The notes: generated by a model from the letters alone, not told the origin. 64,000 nt of DNA from CAZOOM01 sp964460795 (GCA_964460795.1 CAYWRU010000013.1:1-64000), one strand, 5' to 3'; counted from the stretch's first letter, positions 41,529 to 49,321 are shown. Translations and numbers: made by a program.

Positions 41529-41558
41529 GATAGGGTTGTTGTTTTACACAACCCTATC
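41529..41558. repeat. Perfect 11-bp inverted repeat
   Basis: GATAGGGTTGT (41529-41539) and ACAACCCTATC (41548-41558) are exact complements around TGTTTTAC. In an AT-rich intergenic stretch between divergent genes, it could be a repressor operator or a transcribed hairpin. The rest of 41421-41765 holds only the hairpin, a T7 run after a weak stem near 41583-41605, and the GGATTG element. Confidence 0.5.
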
Positions 41559-41640
41559 TGCGATCTCTGACTCTCTTTACTGAGCCGCGCGCGAGGCTTT
41601 TTTTGATCCGCCAAAAACTGGACTCATGCAAATCAATTTT

Positions 41641-41696
41641 TGGATTGCTTGGATTGGTCGATTGGATTGATTTTGGATTGGAGGTTCAATCCATCG
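41641..41696. repeat. GGATTG-repeat element, copy A
   Basis: Four direct GGATTG units (41642, 41651, 41664, 41675) and one inverted CAATCC (41687). The 20-bp core TTGGATTGATTTTGGATTGG (41662-41681) plus flanking TGGATTGCT and CAATCCATCG recur in inverted orientation at 47783-47837 with the same spacing. It sits 70 nt before the rightward early operon. Possible operator, iteron-like origin part or module end. Confidence 0.75.
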
Positions 41697-41765
41697 TCGC
41701 CAGTTGCTTTTGTCGCGCCTCTGGCGGAGGCTGTTTTGTCCGGGCGATCAGCAGGAGAGGCGGCC

Positions 41766-42074
41766 GTGACAGCGCAGTTGAAGAAACGAACCAAGACCAC
41801 AGCCTATGGCGTATCGAGGCATGGCAGCGGTCCACAGATAGTGGCCGCCGGCACAGCGATGCTGGATGTGATGCGCCGAATCGATGCAATCTATGAGGGT
41901 CGAAAATCCGGGAAGAAAGTTGGTATCCTTGATCTGAAGCCGACAAGCTGTCGGTGGCCGATCGGCGACCCAGCTTCTGTGGATTTCCGGTTCTGCGGCT
42001 CCGACATAACGGCCGGAGGCCGCGGGTCGTATTGCAGCTACCACGCCAGCGTGGCGTATGTTCGCAAGCCCTAG
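41766..42074 (+). CDS. GcrA-like sigma-binding-domain protein
   Basis: 102 residues from a GTG preceded by GGAGAGG. The C-terminal CRWPIGDPASVDFRFCG, then GRGSYCSYHASVAYVRK, is the GcrA C-terminal module (Cys/Trp-Pro-Ile-Gly-Asp-Pro, FCG, YC--H) that in Caulobacter binds RNA polymerase sigma70. The N-terminal part is basic and lacks the recognisable GcrA helix-turn-helix. It is the first gene of the rightward operon. It may redirect or block host cell-cycle transcription; not demonstrated. Confidence 0.75.
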   Translation: MTAQLKKRTKTTAYGVSRHGSGPQIVAAGTAMLDVMRRIDAIYEGRKSGKKVGILDLKPTSCRWPIGDPASVDFRFCGSDITAGGRGSYCSYHASVAYVRKP

Positions 42075-42084
42075 AGGAGGCGTC

Positions 42085-42618
42085 ATGGCGAAGAAAGCAA
42101 AGAAGGCGAAGAGGTCGACGGCGAAGAAAAAATCTTCGAAGCCGGAGATGAAGCTGGCGAAGTCGGATGAGCAGAAGGCTGCCCGGTTGCCGAGCGTGGG
42201 TGTCGTCAAGTCTCTGGCAAACGTGATGATCAGTGGCCAGTCAAAAATCGATGACATCTCCGGAAGCAATTCGAGCGCGATGCGTGAGGCGGTCGAGAGG
42301 CGCGGCGTGCATCAGCGCGCGTTTCGGGTTGCGCTTGGTTTCTACAAGCGCGCAAAAAAAGACCCGGCTTCTTTCGCGGTCGAGATACAGCACTTCGATC
42401 ACTACCTCGAATGCTTCGGGATCGACGATCTCATTGCCGAGGAGCCGACCTTGCCGATGGATGTCGATAGCCAAGCAAAAGCGGCGGCGGCTCCGGCGGT
42501 GAAGGCCGCCAGCAAGGCGCAGCGCAGCGATGGCAAGCAAGACCCTGTGTCGGCGCAGTCCTTTGCCGACCCGGAGGCCGACAAGCACATCGAGGAGCAG
42601 TCTCGCCACCTCAACTAG
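42085..42618 (+). CDS. Lys-rich early protein
   Basis: 177 residues from the ATG with GAGGAGG upstream. The first 35 residues are histone-like (Lys/Ala/Ser), followed by a helical domain (HQRAFRVALGFYKRAKKDPA, SFAVEIQHFDHYLECFGIDD). It resembles a recurring phage protein of unknown function, possibly nucleic-acid-binding. It precedes the resolvase. Confidence 0.65.
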   Translation: MAKKAKKAKRSTAKKKSSKPEMKLAKSDEQKAARLPSVGVVKSLANVMISGQSKIDDISGSNSSAMREAVERRGVHQRAFRVALGFYKRAKKDPASFAVEIQHFDHYLECFGIDDLIAEEPTLPMDVDSQAKAAAAPAVKAASKAQRSDGKQDPVSAQSFADPEADKHIEEQSRHLN

Positions 42619-42644
42619 CTGGCGGCTGCGCAGGAGGGCTCACT

Positions 42645-43466
42645 GTGCGCATTCTTGGTATCGATCCGGGACTGACCGGCGGCTGCGCCATTTATGACGC
42701 AGCCGCCGATGTTTGTGTCGATGCGATCGATATCCCGACGATCGGTGAGGGCGCGAAGAAGCGCGTCGACGCTGCTGAGTTGGGTCGCTGGGTCAGGCGC
42801 TACAGTCCTGAGCACGGCGTGATCGAGCGGGCTCAGGCGATGCCGCAGCAGGGATCGTCTTCTGGTTTCATCTATGGCCGCGGCGTTGGCTACCTCGAAG
42901 CCTGCGTTGTGCTGTGCGACGTGCCGCTAAAAATCATCGAGGTGATGGCGTGGAAAAAGCACTTTGGCTTGAAGGGCAAGAGCGAGGGCGGCGGTGAGGC
43001 TGCGCGCGCTCTGGTGATCCAGCGGTTTCCCCGGGTCTCTGAGTTGTTTGCCCGCAAGATGGATCATGGCCGCGCCGAGGCTCTGCTTATCGCGATCTAT
43101 GGAGCGACGATTGTCTCAAATGACCGAAGTGGAGAGCGGGGAAAACACACCGGAGCCCGCACCGGAAAAGCCGCGCACTCTGGCAAGCGATCCTCTGCCG
43201 TGGGAAGGAAAGCCGTCTCCGCAGGAAGTGATCGAGGTGCTGGAAAATCGCGCGTGGCTCGAAGAGAGCCGGCAGGTAACGCTGGTCGAGATCGGGCTCC
43301 GAAAGGAACCGTATCTACCGGCGATGCGGGAGGCGTACATCGCGAGGTGGCTAGCGAACTGGTTTCGGGGCCGCCTGATGGAACGAGAAAAACGGGAGCG
43401 GTTTCGTCGCTGAGGTGCGAGAAGACTATCGATATGTTCCGGGATGGGGCTGATGAAGAAGTGTAG
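42645..43466 (+). CDS. RuvC-like Holliday-junction resolvase (3' end possibly frameshifted)
   Basis: Residues 1-155 are RuvC-like: LGIDPGLTGGCAIY (first Asp), HGVIERAQAMPQQGSSSGF (Glu), and DHGRAEALLIAIYG (Asp/His). The frame then continues about 115 codons over the next gene as Gly/Arg/Ser-rich sequence unlike any RuvC. In the frame shifted by one base, a TGA at 43121-43123 overlaps the next gene's ATG, the usual coupling here, so the true end is probably near 43123. Resolvases cleave recombination junctions and branched DNA before packaging. Confidence 0.75.
   Translation: MRILGIDPGLTGGCAIYDAAADVCVDAIDIPTIGEGAKKRVDAAELGRWVRRYSPEHGVIERAQAMPQQGSSSGFIYGRGVGYLEACVVLCDVPLKIIEVMAWKKHFGLKGKSEGGGEAARALVIQRFPRVSELFARKMDHGRAEALLIAIYGATIVSNDRSGERGKHTGARTGKAAHSGKRSSAVGRKAVSAGSDRGAGKSRVARREPAGNAGRDRAPKGTVSTGDAGGVHREVASELVSGPPDGTRKTGAVSSLRCEKTIDMFRDGADEEV
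43120..43413 (+). CDS. Small early protein overlapping the ruvC extension
   Basis: 97 residues starting at ATG 43120. Pro/Glu-rich N-terminus, then SPQEVIEVLENRAWLEESRQ and helical AMREAYIARWLANWFRGRLM. Protein-like in this frame, unlike the overlapping ruvC extension. Function unknown. Confidence 0.65.
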   Translation: MTEVESGENTPEPAPEKPRTLASDPLPWEGKPSPQEVIEVLENRAWLEESRQVTLVEIGLRKEPYLPAMREAYIARWLANWFRGRLMEREKRERFRR

Positions 43467-43644
43467 GGATTGCGGGTTGCGGATTGCGACCCCGGAGGAG
43501 CGCGGTGTCGAGCAGCCGTGCGGTCAGGTTCTGGTTGCCAGCGATAATCCGGCGATGATGTTTCCCCAGCGTGTGCAGTGGCGTGAGCGTGAGGTGATGC
43601 GGAGGCGCTGCGTTTCTGCCGGAGGTCGTCGCCGTGCTTCTTGA
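43453..43644 (+). CDS. Small zinc-knuckle-like protein
   Basis: 63 residues beginning KKCRDCGLRIATPEERG with a CxxC and one later cysteine, and an Arg-rich end. The stop region overlaps the methylase GTG start. Family unknown. Confidence 0.5.
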   Translation: MKKCRDCGLRIATPEERGVEQPCGQVLVASDNPAMMFPQRVQWREREVMRRRCVSAGGRRRAS

Positions 43645-44254
43645 TGGTCTTCCGAAAAATCACTTTCGCTGCCTCGCAGCAGATGTGCCGTGGAAATTCG
43701 TGGTGCGCTCAAAAAAAGGAGAGCAGCGTTCTCCGGAAAGGCACTACAGCACAATGACGCTGGAGGAGATCGCGGCGCTGCCGGTGGCTGACTATGCGGC
43801 GGCCGATGCGTTTCTTCTGTTCTGGGTGACGGGGCCGCATTTGGCGAAAGGCAATCATGTCGCGATTATGCGGGCGTGGGGTTTTGAGCCGACAGCGATC
43901 TGGGCGGTTTGGATCAAGCCAAATTCTAAGCGGTACAGACAGGGTTGGATGTTCTTCGACGACTTCTCGTTTTTTGTTGGGATGGGCTACACCACGCGGC
44001 AGAATGCCGAATATGTCGTCATCGGCCGTCGCGGCAAGCCACGGCGTCTTTCGAAGTCCGTGCGACAGGTGATTGCCGATCCGCGGCGCAAGCATTCGCG
44101 CAAGCCGGATTCTTTTTTCACGAATGCGGAAAAGTTTTGCGACGGGCCGCGGTTGGAATTATTCGCGCGAAAGCATCGCGATGGTTGGACCTGCGTAGGC
44201 GACGAGGTGGGGAAATTCGATGCGGAGCGGGGCGCAATCGAGGCGGTTGTTTGA
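43634..44254 (+). CDS. MT-A70 family adenine methyltransferase
   Basis: 206 residues from a GTG. The catalytic motif is ADVPWKF (DVPW in place of the common DPPW), followed by HYSTMTLEEIAALPVADYAA, LFWVTGPHLAKG, MRAWGFEPTAIWAVWIKPN, and the SAM-binding end GPRLELFARKHRDGW. Members methylate adenine N6 in DNA or RNA; phage versions often guard against restriction. Target site is unknown. Confidence 0.8.
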   Translation: MLLDGLPKNHFRCLAADVPWKFVVRSKKGEQRSPERHYSTMTLEEIAALPVADYAAADAFLLFWVTGPHLAKGNHVAIMRAWGFEPTAIWAVWIKPNSKRYRQGWMFFDDFSFFVGMGYTTRQNAEYVVIGRRGKPRRLSKSVRQVIADPRRKHSRKPDSFFTNAEKFCDGPRLELFARKHRDGWTCVGDEVGKFDAERGAIEAVV

Positions 44255-45111
44255 CTACGACCTGATCGCCAAGACCAAGATCGAGCGGAAGCTTTCTTAC
44301 GCGGCGGCAGCAAAGGTCTTTGGCTGCAGCATCCCGACCGTGAAGCGCGCCATGCGTAACGGGTCGACGATGGGTCCGGGTATGGCCAACCGTGGACTGG
44401 TTCTCCCCGATATCCACAGGGCGGTGGTTGACGGCGTTTCTTTCCACGCGACCACCATGCTGCGCGATGGCAAGACGACCTTGCGCGATCCGCAGGCCGA
44501 CGAGGTTGTGATCAAGAGCGGGGGCTATTCTGGCAAGCTCGGTGGTGTGGTGACCAAGGGGTGGTGGAAGGGGATGCCAATCTACACGCTGAAGCTTGAG
44601 GAGCGCGCGACTTGTCCGCGGTCGTGCCAGAATTGGCGCGGTTGCTATGGCAATAACATGCCCTTCGCCCATCGCTATCGCCACGGTGCGGCGCTGGAGG
44701 AGGCAATTTGTCGCGAGGTGTATCTTCTGAGCGCGAAGCATCCTCGCGGTTTTGTGGTGCGACTACACGATCTGGGGGGATTTCTACAGTCTGGGCTACG
44801 TCAACTTGTGGCTCGACATGCTCAGGCTGTATCCGGCGCTGCACATCTTCGGGTACACGGCGCGGCAGGATTTTGAGACCGACCAGATCAGCCGCGCGAT
44901 CGAGCGCGCTCAACGGTCTTGGTGGCCGCGCTTTGCAATCCGGTGGTCGGACGGAGGTCGCATCAAACGCTCGACAATCACGATTGCAAAAGTCCAAGAC
45001 TGTCCTTCAGATGCAATTGTCTGTCCGGCGCAGCTTGGCAAGACCGCGCGTTGCGGTACATGCGGGCTTTGCTGGACGACGGAACGCCGCATCGCATTTC
45101 TTCAGCACTGA
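44220..45111 (+). pseudogene. GP88-like protein, frame broken at a G6 tract
   Basis: The N-terminal frame (44220-44876) has a short helix-turn-helix-like start (LSYAAAAKVFGCSIPTVKRA) and the conserved SGKLGGVVTKGWWKG, MPIYTLKLEERATCPRSCQN, GFVVRLHDLGG. The family continues in the +1 frame from 44752: GDFYSLGYVNLWL, ALHIFGYTARQDF, CPAQLGKTARCGTCGLCW, RIAFLQH. The break is at GGGGGG 44774-44779: with five Gs it reads through as LGDFYSLGY, about 296 residues. Function of the GP88 family is not known to me. Confidence 0.75.
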
Positions 45112-45113
45112 GC

Positions 45114-47444
45114 ATGACGAAATTTTCCGAGCAGTTTCTCGACGACTTGCGCGCGCGGTTGCCGGTGTCGAGCGTTGTTGGGCGCTATAGAGAACTGATC
45201 AAGAAAGGACACGAATATGTCGTCAAAGACGATCCGTCGATCTCGGTCAACGACCAAAAGGGCCTCTGGTACGACTTCGGCAAAAACCAAAAAGGCGGCG
45301 ACATCTTCGACTGGGTCGTCTTCGAGGATGGAGTGGAGTTCATCGAAGCTGTCAAAAGATGTGCGGCACAAGCTGGAATACAGCCGGATGGTGGTCGAGT
45401 TGAACATGGGGCTCACGAGGAACGCATACGTCCTGAGGATCGCGGAGGTGGCATCGCTTCTGACGGTGGACGGGCTGTTCCATCTGCTGACGGACGCGAC
45501 GGGTCTCGCAATGCTTCAGGGCCACGCAAGGTCGTTGCGACGTATGACTACACGGATGCGCACGGGGCGCTGATTTATCAGGTCGTGCGCTATGAGCCGA
45601 AGGGCTTTTCGCAGCGCAGGCCCTATCACGCGGAGCCCGGCGTCTGGGTGTGGGGGCTCGATAGCGGCGAGTACATGCGCCACGGTTCCGGCAAGGACTG
45701 GGTGCGCTACGACGAGAAGCGTTTTGCCGAGCGCGGTTTCAAGCAGCATAAGGTTATCGATGGCGGGGTTGAGCACAGCCTTTATCGTCTGCCTGCCCTG
45801 CTTGAAGCGGTTGATGCTGGAGAGGTGGTTTGGCTGCCGGAGGGAGAAAAGGATGTTCACACCCTTGAGCGTTGGGATTTGGTGGCTGGAACAAACTCAG
45901 GTGGAGCGAAGCATTGGTCTGATCGGCACGCCGCTCACTTTCATCACGCTGATGTCGTCATCCCAATTGACAACGACGACGCCGGTCGAGAGCGCGGTCA
46001 CAAGCTCGCCGCCAGTCTCAAGGGAATAGCCAAGCGCATCCGCATTCTTGATCTGTCGCATCACTGGACGGGGATGCCGGAGAAGGCGGATATCTCCGAT
46101 TGGCAGAAAGCTGGCGGCACCCGCGAGAAGCTGCTGGAGATCGTCGAGCGACTTCCCGACTGGACGCCGTCCCCTCCACCGTCGACATTCGGCGCGCTGC
46201 GATTTGTCGACCTTGATCTCCCGGCTCGCGAGCACGAGTGGCTGATCAAGGGTGTGCTGCCGAGGTGCGATCTGTCGATCATCGCGGGCGAGCCGGGCTC
46301 CGGGAAGAGTTTTGCCGCCACCGATATCGGGTTTGCGGTGGCTCGCGCCGCGCTTGATCCGGCGCACGAGTACATGGGCAGAAAAGTTCGCGGCGGTCTC
46401 GCGCTGTATCAGGCCGGCGAAGGCGGTCTCGGGCTGCGCAATCGCATGAGGGCTTATCGTCAGTATCACGGGATACCGGGCGACCTTAATTTGCCGTTTG
46501 TTCTGATGCCGCAAGAGTTGAATTTGTTTTCGTCGGACGACGCCTCCAATCGCTTCATCGAAGAGGCGAAGAGATGGTCGAGTTACTACGAATTGCCGAT
46601 CGAGATCGTCACTGTTGACACGTTCTCGGCTGCGACCACTGGTGCGAATGAGAATATGGCCGAGGATATGACCAAGGCTCTCAACCGCGGGAAGAAGATC
46701 GCCGACGCATTGAGCGCGCATGTGCAGTTTGTGCATCACTGGAACAAGGCCGGAAGCTTGCGCGGCTGGTCTGGTCTGCGCGGCAACGTCGAGACCGTGC
46801 TTGAGGTCGAGGTGTTGGATCAGACTGAGCGCGAGGGGGAGGTGGAGAGGCCGATCCGCGTTGTTCGCGTCTCGAAACAGAAAGACGGTGTCTCCGGACT
46901 GTCTTGGAAGTGGACGCTGCCGGCCATCAACATCGGCAAGGATATCGATGGCGACGCGATCACGTCATGCGTTGTGCGCCCCCTCGGCGAGGTTGACGCT
47001 CCGGTTGTCACCGCTGTCCGCGGGAAGCATGTCGGTGTGATGCTGAATGACATGCGCGTTGGCATCTTCCGCGCACTGCTCGATGCCATCGATCTCTATG
47101 GTGAGCCCGCGCCGGCAGTCATTGGTTTGCCGGCGTCGATCAGCAAGGTCACGAAGCTTGTCCACCATTACCAGTCCTACACTCGCAAGGTCGTCCCGAA
47201 CCCTGAGAGCGCGAAGACAAACCAGAAGACGCTGCGATCTCGCATGAAGTCGTTTCGTGAATTTGCCGTGAACGCCGGGATCATCGGCGTCTACAAGATC
47301 GGCGGGGAAGAGACTGCGGAGGCCTATATCTGGCCGACCGGCAAGCCGGTGTTTGGCCGCGGGCTACAGTGGCCACCGCGCTCCGCGACAACCGCCTCGG
47401 AGGATGACAATTCGGTCGACCCGGTGGATGATTTCTGGGGATAG
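45114..47444 (+). CDS. Primase-helicase (TOPRIM plus RepA/RecA-like ATPase)
   Basis: 776 residues from ATG 45114. The N-terminal primase-like region (FLDDLRARLPVSSVVGRYRE, DQKGLWYDFGKNQKGGDIFD) lacks the usual zinc cysteines. TOPRIM follows (WLPEGEKDVHTLERW, VVIPIDNDDAGRERG), then a RecA-fold ATPase with Walker A GEPGSGKSF, Walker B-like IEIVTVDTFSAATTG and HHWNKAGSLRGWSGLRG. It should prime and unwind phage DNA. A Gly/Arg/Asp-rich linker at about 95-145 separates the halves. Confidence 0.85.
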   Translation: MTKFSEQFLDDLRARLPVSSVVGRYRELIKKGHEYVVKDDPSISVNDQKGLWYDFGKNQKGGDIFDWVVFEDGVEFIEAVKRCAAQAGIQPDGGRVEHGAHEERIRPEDRGGGIASDGGRAVPSADGRDGSRNASGPRKVVATYDYTDAHGALIYQVVRYEPKGFSQRRPYHAEPGVWVWGLDSGEYMRHGSGKDWVRYDEKRFAERGFKQHKVIDGGVEHSLYRLPALLEAVDAGEVVWLPEGEKDVHTLERWDLVAGTNSGGAKHWSDRHAAHFHHADVVIPIDNDDAGRERGHKLAASLKGIAKRIRILDLSHHWTGMPEKADISDWQKAGGTREKLLEIVERLPDWTPSPPPSTFGALRFVDLDLPAREHEWLIKGVLPRCDLSIIAGEPGSGKSFAATDIGFAVARAALDPAHEYMGRKVRGGLALYQAGEGGLGLRNRMRAYRQYHGIPGDLNLPFVLMPQELNLFSSDDASNRFIEEAKRWSSYYELPIEIVTVDTFSAATTGANENMAEDMTKALNRGKKIADALSAHVQFVHHWNKAGSLRGWSGLRGNVETVLEVEVLDQTEREGEVERPIRVVRVSKQKDGVSGLSWKWTLPAINIGKDIDGDAITSCVVRPLGEVDAPVVTAVRGKHVGVMLNDMRVGIFRALLDAIDLYGEPAPAVIGLPASISKVTKLVHHYQSYTRKVVPNPESAKTNQKTLRSRMKSFREFAVNAGIIGVYKIGGEETAEAYIWPTGKPVFGRGLQWPPRSATTASEDDNSVDPVDDFWG

Positions 47445-47458
47445 CAGCGAGGATTCTC

Positions 47459-47737
47459 ATGACCATCCTGACGCTATGCGAATGCGACGGCTGCGGCGAT
47501 CGCCTCCCGCTCCCGCAGGACAAGCCCTTCGATGTCATCACGGTCACGGTAGGCTCCAGCGCCTCTGGCGGCCCCGTACAGAGCTTTGAGGGGCATTTGT
47601 GCCCCCAGTGCATCACCGACCTGCGCCACTCTCTGGACGTGGCGCGCTGGCGCGGGGAGCGTGGTTCCAGCGTGGATGGTGGGCCTGTTTTGCCGTTCCG
47701 CTCGGTCCCGTTCGGGTCGGGCCGGTTTCTTGATTGA
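47459..47737 (+). CDS. Small zinc-ribbon protein
   Basis: 92 residues with CECDGCGDRLPLPQD and HLCPQCITDL, two CxxC pairs consistent with a zinc ribbon, then a flexible tail. It ends the rightward operon. Role unknown. Confidence 0.6.
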   Translation: MTILTLCECDGCGDRLPLPQDKPFDVITVTVGSSASGGPVQSFEGHLCPQCITDLRHSLDVARWRGERGSSVDGGPVLPFRSVPFGSGRFLD

Positions 47738-47782
47738 TCCGCGTCAATCCAAGGAACCTGTTGAGAAGACAAAGAAAAACGC

Positions 47783-47837
47783 CGATGGATTGCAAGACCA
47801 ATCCAAAATCAATCCAAATTGACGGCGTAGCAATCCA
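47783..47837. repeat. GGATTG-repeat element, copy B (inverted)
   Basis: Inverted counterpart of 41641-41696: the 20-bp core is at 47798-47817, units at 47787 (GGATTG), 47799, 47810 and 47831 (CAATCC), with 12, 11 and 21-bp steps matching copy A's 12, 11 and 22. A further CAATCC is at 47745. It lies just after the last gene of the block. Confidence 0.75.
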
Positions 47838-47870
47838 CCGCGCCGTCTCGTGGATTTCCGAGGCCCTGTG

Positions 47871-48103
47871 TTGACTTTGGCCGAGCCGTCAGCACTATTG
47901 CGACCGATCTTCCGGAGCCCTCCGAAGGTCGGGCTCTTGGCCATCGAGGCGTGTCGGTCGGTAAAAACTGGCACCTAGCCCTTCGGGGTTGGTCTCCTCC
48001 TCGACGGCGGTCGCTCAGGCGGTCGCCGGGCCAAGGGTTCCCTCGCACCCGTAGCGTATGTGTCGCAGCCGCCCAGCAAATGCCCCTGCTGGGCGGCTTT
48101 GCT
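47871..48103 (+). ncRNA. Candidate structured small RNA
   Basis: No convincing frame covers this stretch. It has a possible promoter (TTGACT 47871, TATTGC 47896, 19-nt spacer), several GC-rich hairpins including CTAGCCC-TTCG-GGGTTGG (47975-47992), and a strong terminator at the end. It could be a small RNA or a leader of the regulator gene that follows. Weak promoter spacing keeps confidence low. Confidence 0.3.
48066..48103 (+). terminator. Strong rho-independent terminator
   Basis: Perfect 11-bp stem GCCGCCCAGCA (48068-48078) / TGCTGGGCGGC (48087-48097), loop AATGCCCC, then TTTGCTTT. It ends the rightward operon or the candidate RNA, 50 nt before the XRE gene. Confidence 0.85.
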
Positions 48104-48148
48104 TTGTCCAGAGCTAGGGCTACCGTCTTGCTGTCAATGGAGGGCTAG

Positions 48149-48538
48149 GTGGTGCAGAAAAAACATGGTGGGGCGAGCGTTGGTCAGATGATCCGTGCCG
48201 CCCGAATGGAAGCCGGTTTGTCGCAGGATCAGTTGATCAGCAAGCTTGGTCGGGTTGTCAGTAGGCAGTCCCTGCAGAAATACGAAACCGGCAAATCTCG
48301 CGTCTCGACGGAGATGCTCGGGTCGATCTCTGCGGCGCTCGGTAAGCCGGCGACGTATTTCTTCCCAGACCTGAAAAAACATCGGAGCGAGCGCGATGAT
48401 GTGGCCACCGTGATGATGTCGTTGTCGAGCGGCGCTGCGCTCGCGCGACTGTTCGCGTCGGTGTCCAAGGCCGAAACTCGCCTCGCCATTCTGAAGGCCG
48501 CGCGCCAGATCGCGGGAGGGAAGAATGCCCGACGTTGA
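48149..48538 (+). CDS. XRE-family HTH transcriptional regulator
   Basis: 129 residues from GTG (a second GTG follows at once). Residues about 10-65 form an XRE helix-turn-helix (MIRAARMEAGLSQDQLISKL, VSRQSLQKYETGKSRVSTEM, ISAALGKPATYFFPDL). The C-terminus is helical. Candidate regulator of the early promoters; it could bind either repeat set in this window, but this is inference. Confidence 0.8.
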   Translation: MVQKKHGGASVGQMIRAARMEAGLSQDQLISKLGRVVSRQSLQKYETGKSRVSTEMLGSISAALGKPATYFFPDLKKHRSERDDVATVMMSLSSGAALARLFASVSKAETRLAILKAARQIAGGKNARR

Positions 48539-49145
48539 GATCAATGGTGGCGACAATGTTGTGATCAGCAGGCCGCCTTCAGCGCGGTTTGAAGGGCCGA
48601 TGACGCTCGAACAAGTCCGGCAGTGGATAGCGTTTATCGACCACAAGCCGGGCCGGGCAGTGCTCGAAGAATATCTGCGGTTGAAGCTCGCGCCGGGGCC
48701 GCGCACCTACACAGTCAAGCGCGGTGAGACCCTGCATGGAATCTGCAAGCGTCTCACTGGCGATGTCTCGCCAAACGATATCGCCGAGCGCACCTACCAG
48801 ATGGCGCGGCTGAACCAAGGTTTGCAGGCCGGTCTCATCCCGGAGGGCACCGTCCTGAATGTCCCCGAGACATTCCCGATGGAGCCACACATGGATCACT
48901 ACTCCTCTGCTGGAGCGCAGAGGATGGATGCAATCCGATTTTCCCACGCCGAGGAACTGGCCAACTCGATAGAGAGATTGCGTCACGCTACCGATGAGGA
49001 GCTTGAGCGGGCGTGGGGCGGTGAACGAGATGCGATCTATCAGGCCGGTCAGCTTCGGCGCTGGTTGTACTGGAACACGCTGCTTCTGGGGTTTTGGGCG
49101 GTGACGATGACGGCTGCTTTTATTGCGCTATTGGCGATCTCGTGA
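48525..49145 (+). CDS. LysM-domain protein with C-terminal membrane anchor
   Basis: 206 residues overlapping the regulator by 14 nt. A LysM-like fold at about residues 62-110 (TYTVKRGETLHGICKRLTGD, GLIPEGTVLNVPE) and a C-terminal TM helix (WNTLLLGFWAVTMTAAFIAL). LysM binds peptidoglycan; with a tail anchor it would face either side depending on topology. Early location suggests envelope modification or exclusion rather than lysis. Inference. Confidence 0.6.
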   Translation: MPDVEINGGDNVVISRPPSARFEGPMTLEQVRQWIAFIDHKPGRAVLEEYLRLKLAPGPRTYTVKRGETLHGICKRLTGDVSPNDIAERTYQMARLNQGLQAGLIPEGTVLNVPETFPMEPHMDHYSSAGAQRMDAIRFSHAEELANSIERLRHATDEELERAWGGERDAIYQAGQLRRWLYWNTLLLGFWAVTMTAAFIALLAIS

Positions 49146-49321
49146 CCGACCCGGATCAGATCGCGCGCACGACGGCGAAGATTTTTCGTGAGCTTGATGC
49201 AATCGAGGCGAAGGTGCGTGAGCGCCTCGATTGGCGCGGGCCGAACGGCAGCAAGAGCCGTTACGTTGTGCTGGAGCGCGCCGACGCGGCAAAGCTGATT
49301 GGGTATGACGACGGTGACTAG
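49142..49321 (+). CDS. Small helical early protein
   Basis: 59 residues from a GTG overlapping the previous TGA. A charged helix (RTTAKIFRELDAIEAKVRER) leads to YVVLERADAAKLIGY. Unknown family. Confidence 0.55.
   Translation: MTDPDQIARTTAKIFRELDAIEAKVRERLDWRGPNGSKSRYVVLERADAAKLIGYDDGD

Noticed and set aside
41583..41605. Possible rightward terminator (AGCC...GGCT then T7)
   Set aside because: Stem is only 4 bp and no rightward gene precedes it; left as a note.
43634..44254. DVPW instead of DPPW in the MT-A70 methylase as a sign of inactivity
   Set aside because: I recall this variant in related phage methylases; not by itself evidence for loss of function.
47738..48148. Possible tRNA or tmRNA in the non-coding stretch
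   Set aside because: A GGGTTC-like stretch was considered, but no cloverleaf or CCA-type acceptor could be folded by eye.
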